Positions 4,815-8,393 of a stretch of DNA of 8,393 bases are shown in pieces (the stretch's first letter is position 1; the number at the start of each line of letters is the position of its first letter). The stretch comes from an uncultured Oribacterium sp. (GTDB lineage Bacteria > Bacillota > Clostridia > Lachnospirales > Lachnospiraceae): positions 1 to 8,393 of the forward strand of contig CAAGRO010000218.1 of the NCBI GenBank assembly GCA_900772695.1, written 5' to 3'. The translations under genes were made by a program, and so were the position numbers. The notes beneath the pieces are model-generated. The model ran no database searches. It was not told the DNA's origin and worked only from the letters and a program-made list of their open reading frames with translations.

Positions 4815-6809
4815 ATGGAACACAACGAATTCAAGCTTCATTCTGACTATGCACCGACCGGTGACCAGCCGCAGGCCATCGAAAAGCTGACGCTCGGCTT
4901 CAAGCAGGGAAATCAGTTCGAAACCCTGCTCGGTGTTACCGGCTCCGGCAAGACCTTTACGATGGCGAACATCATCCAGCGACTGCAGAAGCCGACGCTG
5001 ATCATCTCTCATAACAAGACCCTGGCGGCACAGCTCTATTCTGAGATGAAGGAGTTCTTCCCGGAGAACGCGGTCGAGTATTTCGTTTCCTACTATGATT
5101 ATTATCAGCCGGAGGCGTATCTGCCATCGACCGATACCTACATCGAGAAGGATTCGGATATCAATGACGAGATCGATAAGCTGCGCTGTTCGGCGATGGC
5201 TTCCCTGAACGAGCGTGATGATGTCATCGTCGTATCCTCGGTTTCCTGCATCTACGGTCTCGGTGAACCGAAGGAATATGCGAACATGGCAATCTCCGTC
5301 TGGAACGGTGCCCGGAAAGACCGGGATCACTTCATCCGTCAGCTGATTGATATCCAGTATAACCGGAATGACATCGACTTCAAGCGCGGTACCTTCCGTG
5401 TGATGGGGGATGTCGTGGATGTGTTCCCGGCCTCGGAGGGCGAGGAGGCGTACCGCGTCGAGTTTTTCGGTGATGAGGTCGATCGTATCACGAGGATCAA
5501 TGCACTCACCGCGAAGGCGACGGCGGTCATGGACCACATCGTCATCTACCCGGCGAGCCCGTATGTCATCCCGCAGGAGAAGCTGAACCGTGCGTGCGAG
5601 AACATCCTGCAGGAGATGGAGACGCAGGTCCGCTACTTTAAGGATAACGATAAACTGATCGAGGCACAGCGCATCGCGGAGCGGACGAACTATGATGTCG
5701 AGATGCTGAAGGAGACCGGCTTCTGCTCCGGTATCGAGAATTACACCCGGCATCTCAGCTTCGGAAAGCCGGGGGACCCGCCCTATACCCTCATGGACTA
5801 CTTCCCGGATGATTATCTCGTCATCGTGGATGAGTCGCATGTCACACTGCCGCAGGTACGTGGTATGTATAACGGAAACCTCTCCCGGAAGGAGACCCTC
5901 GTGGATTTCGGCTTCCGTCTGCCATCGGCCCTCGATAATCGTCCGCTGAATTTTACGGAGTTCGAGCAGAAGATCGACCAGATGCTCTTCGTATCGGCGA
6001 CGCCGGGCGAGTATGAGGCGGAGCATGAGCTTCTCCGGGCGGATCAGATCATCCGTCCGACCGGACTGCTGGATCCGGAGATCGAGGTGCGTCCGACGAA
6101 GGGACAGATCGATGACCTGATCGCACAGATCCATCGTGAGATCGAGGGGAAGCATAAGATTCTTGTCACGACCCTGACGAAGCGCATGGCGGAGGATCTG
6201 ACGAAGTACCTGAAGGACGCCGATATCCGCGTACGCTACCTGCACTCGGACATCGACACCCTGGATCGTGCGTCCATCATCCGTGACATGCGTCTCGATA
6301 AGTTCGATGTGCTGGTCGGCATCAACCTGCTTCGTGAGGGCCTCGATATCCCGGAGGTCGCGCTCGTCGCCATCCTCGACGCGGATAAGGAGGGCTTCCT
6401 CCGTTCGGAGACCTCCCTCATCCAGACGGTCGGCCGTGCTGCACGTAATGCGGATGGCCATGTCATCATGTACGCGGATACCATCACGGATTCCATGCGT
6501 CATACGATCGATGAGACCGAGCGACGCCGGAAGATACAGATGGCGTATAATGAAGCACACGGTATCACACCGACCACGATCCATAAGGCAGTCGCCGACC
6601 TGATCGCGATCGGAAAGGCGGTCGATGTGGACGACCCGCATGGCATCCAGAAGGATGTAGAGTCGATGACGCATCAGGAGATCGAGAAGCTGATCCGCGA
6701 GCTGTCGAAGAAGATGCGTGCCGCTGCAGCCGAGCTCAACTTCGAGGACGCAATGAAATACCGCGATAAGATCGAAGAGATCCGGAAAAAGTCAAAAGGC
6801 GAGGAATAA
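4815..6809 (+). CDS. uvrB: Excinuclease ABC subunit B (UvrB)
   Basis: UvrB is the damage-verifying DNA helicase of nucleotide excision repair; it receives damaged DNA from UvrA and positions UvrC for incision. The 664-residue length is normal. Motifs in order are Walker A GVTGSGKT (40-47), the damage-probing beta-hairpin region YYDYYQPEAYLPSTDTYIEKD (93-113), the Walker B/DEAD-like box VDESH (around 339-342), SATPGEYE, the helicase motif V/VI region ending QTVGRAARN, and a C-terminal UVR domain (about 625-658) that binds UvrC. The ATG at 4815 follows GGAGGG by 4 bases. An in-frame extension to 4623 would run through the repeat remnant and the promoter, so it is rejected. A LexA box controls the promoter. 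uvrA does not follow, unlike the common uvrBA operon; a complete structured repeat starts at the last base of the stop codon. Confidence 0.97.
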   Translation: MEHNEFKLHSDYAPTGDQPQAIEKLTLGFKQGNQFETLLGVTGSGKTFTMANIIQRLQKPTLIISHNKTLAAQLYSEMKEFFPENAVEYFVSYYDYYQPEAYLPSTDTYIEKDSDINDEIDKLRCSAMASLNERDDVIVVSSVSCIYGLGEPKEYANMAISVWNGARKDRDHFIRQLIDIQYNRNDIDFKRGTFRVMGDVVDVFPASEGEEAYRVEFFGDEVDRITRINALTAKATAVMDHIVIYPASPYVIPQEKLNRACENILQEMETQVRYFKDNDKLIEAQRIAERTNYDVEMLKETGFCSGIENYTRHLSFGKPGDPPYTLMDYFPDDYLVIVDESHVTLPQVRGMYNGNLSRKETLVDFGFRLPSALDNRPLNFTEFEQKIDQMLFVSATPGEYEAEHELLRADQIIRPTGLLDPEIEVRPTKGQIDDLIAQIHREIEGKHKILVTTLTKRMAEDLTKYLKDADIRVRYLHSDIDTLDRASIIRDMRLDKFDVLVGINLLREGLDIPEVALVAILDADKEGFLRSETSLIQTVGRAARNADGHVIMYADTITDSMRHTIDETERRRKIQMAYNEAHGITPTTIHKAVADLIAIGKAVDVDDPHGIQKDVESMTHQEIEKLIRELSKKMRAAAAELNFEDAMKYRDKIEEIRKKSKGEE

Positions 6810-7035
6810 ACTGACGGTGGGCAGCCTCCAGAGAGCTTAGAGCCGAGGACGTGCAAAATCAAAACCAGCTCCCTTAGAAACACTTGGAGTAATTTTTCCT
6901 TAGCACCCTCTGCAACATGGAGTTTCCATGAGAGGAAACTCCGTCGTTTGCAGAGGGCCTAGTGTTTCTTAGGGAGCTGGTTTTAGAGTTTGCTGCCACA
7001 GGCGACCAGCCTCTGGAGGCTGTCAAGCGGCAGTT
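6809..7035 (+). repeat. Structured intergenic repeat, complete copy 2 (nested long hairpin)
   Basis: It has the same architecture as the copy at 3164. The outer arms 6809-6833 and 7011-7035 are again 25 positions, with 12 perfect inner pairs (6822-6833 with 7011-7022) and three mismatches further out. The middle stem 6861-6874 with 6971-6984 is 14 perfect pairs, then the same T.T mismatch, then 9 pairs (6876-6884 with 6961-6969). The unpaired 5' segment keeps GAGTAATTTTTCCTTAG (6887-6903). CCCTCTGCAA/TTGCAGAGGG (6906-6915 with 6948-6957) is unchanged, and the terminal hairpin GGAGTTTCC/GGAAACTCC (6919-6927 with 6934-6942) is perfect. Middle-stem differences from copy 1 (six in the 14-bp part, two in the 9-bp part) are all compensated on the other strand. 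It starts on the last base of the uvrB stop and ends 5 bases before the regulator stop, so it fills a convergent junction. Confidence 0.85.
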
Positions 7036-7040
7036 AAAGA

Positions 7041-7898
7041 TCAGTAGTTCTTATCGGCGATGGAGTGCGCCGTCTTGTCCCAGTTCGGCTTGCAGCGCTT
7101 ATAGTGGCGGCGGAAGTACTCGCTGTACATCACATCCACGAGGAAGAGCTGCGAGATCTCTGCCGAGGTGGAGCCGTTCTGAAGGGTGCCTTCATTGGCC
7201 CCGCAGAGCAGGATGATGTCCGCAAACTCGGTGAGCGGGGACTTCGTAAAGCGGGTGATCACGATCGTCTTCGCGCCGGCTGCCTTCGCGGAACGGGCGA
7301 TCTCGACCGTATCCTTCGTCGAACCGGAATAGGAGAAGATGAGGGCGACATCCTGATCGGTCAGGGTTGACGCGGTGATCAGCTGCATGTTCGCATCCAT
7401 GTTACAGATGACCTTCGGCTCGATGCGCAGGAACTTGTTCATGGCCTTCATCGCGGTCAGCATCGAGGTGCCGACACCGAAGAAGACGATGCGCTTCGCA
7501 CTGCTGAGGGCATCCATCGCTGCCGTCATCTGCTTCACATCGATGAGGGAATAAGTTTCCTGGATCGCGGAAACATTCTCCGACAGTACCTTCTTCGCCA
7601 GCTCGGAAATATTATCCTCGAGGGTGATGGTCGTATCCTCGGTATCCGTCAGCGGAGACTCACTCGCGCGCATACTGAGCGAGAGCATCATCTTAAACTC
7701 CTGATAGCCCTTCACATTCATCGTCTTACAGAAACGGAAGACGGAGGTGTCGCCGACATCACAGGCACCGGCCAGGTCGGAAATCGACATGAAAAGTACC
7801 TTCTTCGGGTTCTCCAGAATGTAATCCGCTACTTTTTTCTCCGCCTTCGTAAACTGATTATAGGCGGAGCGTATTTTGGTAATGTAATCGTCCTGCAT
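7041..7898 (-). CDS. MurR/RpiR-family transcriptional regulator (HTH plus SIS domain)
   Basis: The 285-residue product has normal length for the family. The N-terminal winged helix-turn-helix (about 1-77) includes the recognition region DVGDTSVFRFCKTMNVKGYQEFK. The SIS phosphosugar-binding domain spans about 125-265, with FFGVGTSMLTA and FSYSGSTKDTVEIARSAKAAG forming the sugar-phosphate pocket. Such regulators usually bind a phosphosugar and control its catabolic operon. No sugar operon is adjacent: upstream is a divergent tRNA gene, downstream the convergent uvrB. The effector and targets therefore cannot be named, and a target elsewhere or autoregulation is likely. The ATG at 7898-7896 has GAGAGGAG about 9 bases upstream. 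Stop is TGA at 7043-7041. The structured repeat would end its transcript. Confidence 0.92.
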   Translation of the reverse strand: MQDDYITKIRSAYNQFTKAEKKVADYILENPKKVLFMSISDLAGACDVGDTSVFRFCKTMNVKGYQEFKMMLSLSMRASESPLTDTEDTTITLEDNISELAKKVLSENVSAIQETYSLIDVKQMTAAMDALSSAKRIVFFGVGTSMLTAMKAMNKFLRIEPKVICNMDANMQLITASTLTDQDVALIFSYSGSTKDTVEIARSAKAAGAKTIVITRFTKSPLTEFADIILLCGANEGTLQNGSTSAEISQLFLVDVMYSEYFRRHYKRCKPNWDKTAHSIADKNY

Positions 7899-7962
7899 AC
7901 TCGTTTTCTCCTCTCAAGCAGTAGTCCACCGAAACATAAATCACAGTAGTACATACGGCATT

Positions 7963-7991
7963 ATAATAGCATTATCGGAAATTTGTTTCAA
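7963..7991 (-). promoter_or_regulatory. Predicted promoter and possible operator of the RpiR-type regulator
   Basis: On the minus strand TTGAAA (7991-7986) and TATTAT (7968-7963) are 17 bases apart; a TATAAT three bases further (7965-7960) would need a 20-base spacer. TTGTT-tc-AACAA (7983-7994) is a 5+5 inverted repeat covering the -35 box, and ATAAT-agc-ATTAT (7963-7975) is another covering the -10. Either could be an autoregulatory operator, as is common for RpiR proteins. The region is strongly AT-rich, so chance repeats are possible. The leader is about 55-65 bases. Confidence 0.5.
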
Positions 7992-8030
7992 CAAAAATAA
8001 TTTTCGAAATCTCGCCTCCGCATTCTTCTC

Positions 8031-8059
8031 TTGTGTTTTTTGCGTCAATGGCTTATAAT
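8031..8059 (+). promoter_or_regulatory. Predicted promoter of tRNA-Arg
   Basis: TTGTGT (8031-8036) and a perfect TATAAT (8054-8059) are separated by 17 bases. Transcription would start near 8066, about 18 bases before the mature tRNA 5' end. Confidence 0.75.
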
Positions 8060-8083
8060 ATACAAGTTCGTAAAACCGAATGG

Positions 8084-8156
8084 GTTCTTATAGCTTAACT
8101 GGATAGAGTACCGGCCTCCGACGCCGGTGGTCGCGGTTCGAGTCCGCGTAGGAACA
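8084..8156 (+). tRNA. tRNA-Arg (anticodon CCG)
   Basis: A full cloverleaf is visible. The acceptor stem is GTTCTTA (8084-8090) with TAGGAAC (8149-8155; one G.T), and the discriminator is A8156. A D arm GCTT...GAGT follows, then the anticodon stem CCGGC/GCCGG (8111-8115, 8123-8127) with loop CTCCGAC; the anticodon CCG at 8118-8120 reads CGG codons. The variable loop is short. The T stem is CGCGG/CCGCG with loop TTCGAGT. No CCA is encoded, so the end must be added by CCA transferase. The gene stands alone between its own promoter and terminator. Confidence 0.96.
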
Positions 8157-8162
8157 TGTTTC

Positions 8163-8190
8163 GCCCGGTGCATCTGCACCGGGCTTTTTT
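8163..8190 (+). terminator. Intrinsic terminator of tRNA-Arg
   Basis: GCCCGGTGC (8163-8171) pairs perfectly with GCACCGGGC (8176-8184) around ATCT and is followed directly by six T. It begins 7 bases after the tRNA, so it ends that single-gene transcript. Confidence 0.95.
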
Positions 8191-8246
8191 GCGCCCGTGG
8201 ATTTTCTCAAAGAACTTCCGCGAAGCCAGGGCAGACTGTCCGAAAA

Positions 8247-8393
8247 CTAGACGGTAGGCCATCCTAACTGAAGTGGGTTGAATCGCTCGAATAGCTTCAA
8301 GCTATCAATGTTGTCTTTTCGGAAATCAGAGATGGTACGGAAATCTGGTTCGACACCGCCGATCATCCACTTGACCTCCAGATTAACTTTGCA
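8247..8393 (-). pseudogene. Truncated IS1182-type transposase (remnant; 5' part outside window)
   Basis: Reading leftward from the window edge, 48 residues precede a TAG stop. The first part, around VNLEVKWMIGGVEPDFRTISDFRKDN, is the typical N-terminal segment of IS1182-family DDE transposases, normally followed by over 300 more residues including the catalytic acidic residues. Here the match stops at about LKLFERFN and the frame ends with PLQLGWPTV. The catalytic core is missing, so the gene cannot encode an active enzyme. The short unrelated tail followed by the TAG may represent the original 3' end of the element, joined by an internal deletion; this is inference. The bases between the tRNA terminator and 8246 contain no gene and probably include the element's end. 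Confidence 0.65.

Noticed and set aside
4734..6674. 646-codon open frame antisense to uvrB
   Set aside because: It is an exact shadow of a certain uvrB gene, arginine/leucine/aspartate-rich in composition, with no ribosome site or recognisable domain; the high-GC third codon positions of uvrB explain the lack of stops.
8084..8156. tRNA-Arg as an integration site for a genomic island
   Set aside because: No integrase gene and no repeat of the tRNA 3' end is visible; the downstream element is an IS fragment, which does not use tRNA attachment sites.

Overview
The window looks like chromosomal DNA of a low-to-medium GC Firmicute, most likely a member of Clostridia. This is inferred from strong GGAGG ribosome binding sites, TTGnnn-N17-TATAAT promoters, a Bacillus/Clostridia-type LexA box in front of uvrB, a tRNA gene without an encoded CCA end, and the mix of luxS, an SPFH/zinc-ribbon pair and an RpiR regulator. 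The exact genus cannot be read from the sequence; Lachnospiraceae is my best guess.

Layout from left to right. (1) luxS on the minus strand, cut by the window edge, with its own promoter. (2) A divergent two-gene operon on the plus strand: an SPFH/band-7 protein ending in two zinc ribbons, then a protein with two N-terminal zinc ribbons and a C-terminal membrane anchor, resembling the YdjI/YdjG pair of Bacillus subtilis. (3) A 222-base structured repeat filling the gap to the convergent leuB. (4) leuB on the minus strand (3-isopropylmalate dehydrogenase). (5) A 320-base divergent spacer holding a half copy of the same repeat family and a LexA-controlled promoter. (6) uvrB on the plus strand. 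(7) A second complete copy of the repeat (227 bases) filling the gap to the next convergent gene. (8) An RpiR-family regulator on the minus strand. (9) A divergent tRNA-Arg(CCG) gene with clear promoter and terminator. (10) The broken end of an IS1182-type transposase at the right edge.

The genes are mostly independent housekeeping units: quorum/methyl cycle (luxS), envelope-associated SPFH complex, leucine synthesis, SOS repair, sugar-phosphate regulation and translation. Only the SPFH/zinc-ribbon pair is a clear operon here.

The most interesting object is the repeat family at 3164-3385, 6809-7035 and, as a 3' half, 4632-4695. The two complete copies share a nested hairpin architecture with 25-nt outer arms, a 14 bp + T.T mismatch + 9 bp middle stem, an asymmetric about 20-nt unpaired conserved segment, an invariant 10-bp stem and a terminal hairpin. 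Most stem bases differ between copies, yet pairing is kept by compensatory changes. Each full copy sits in a convergent gene junction and nearly touches both stop codons. I do not recognise it as a known RNA family; it may be an undescribed structured RNA, a bidirectional terminator, a small non-autonomous mobile element, or a combination.
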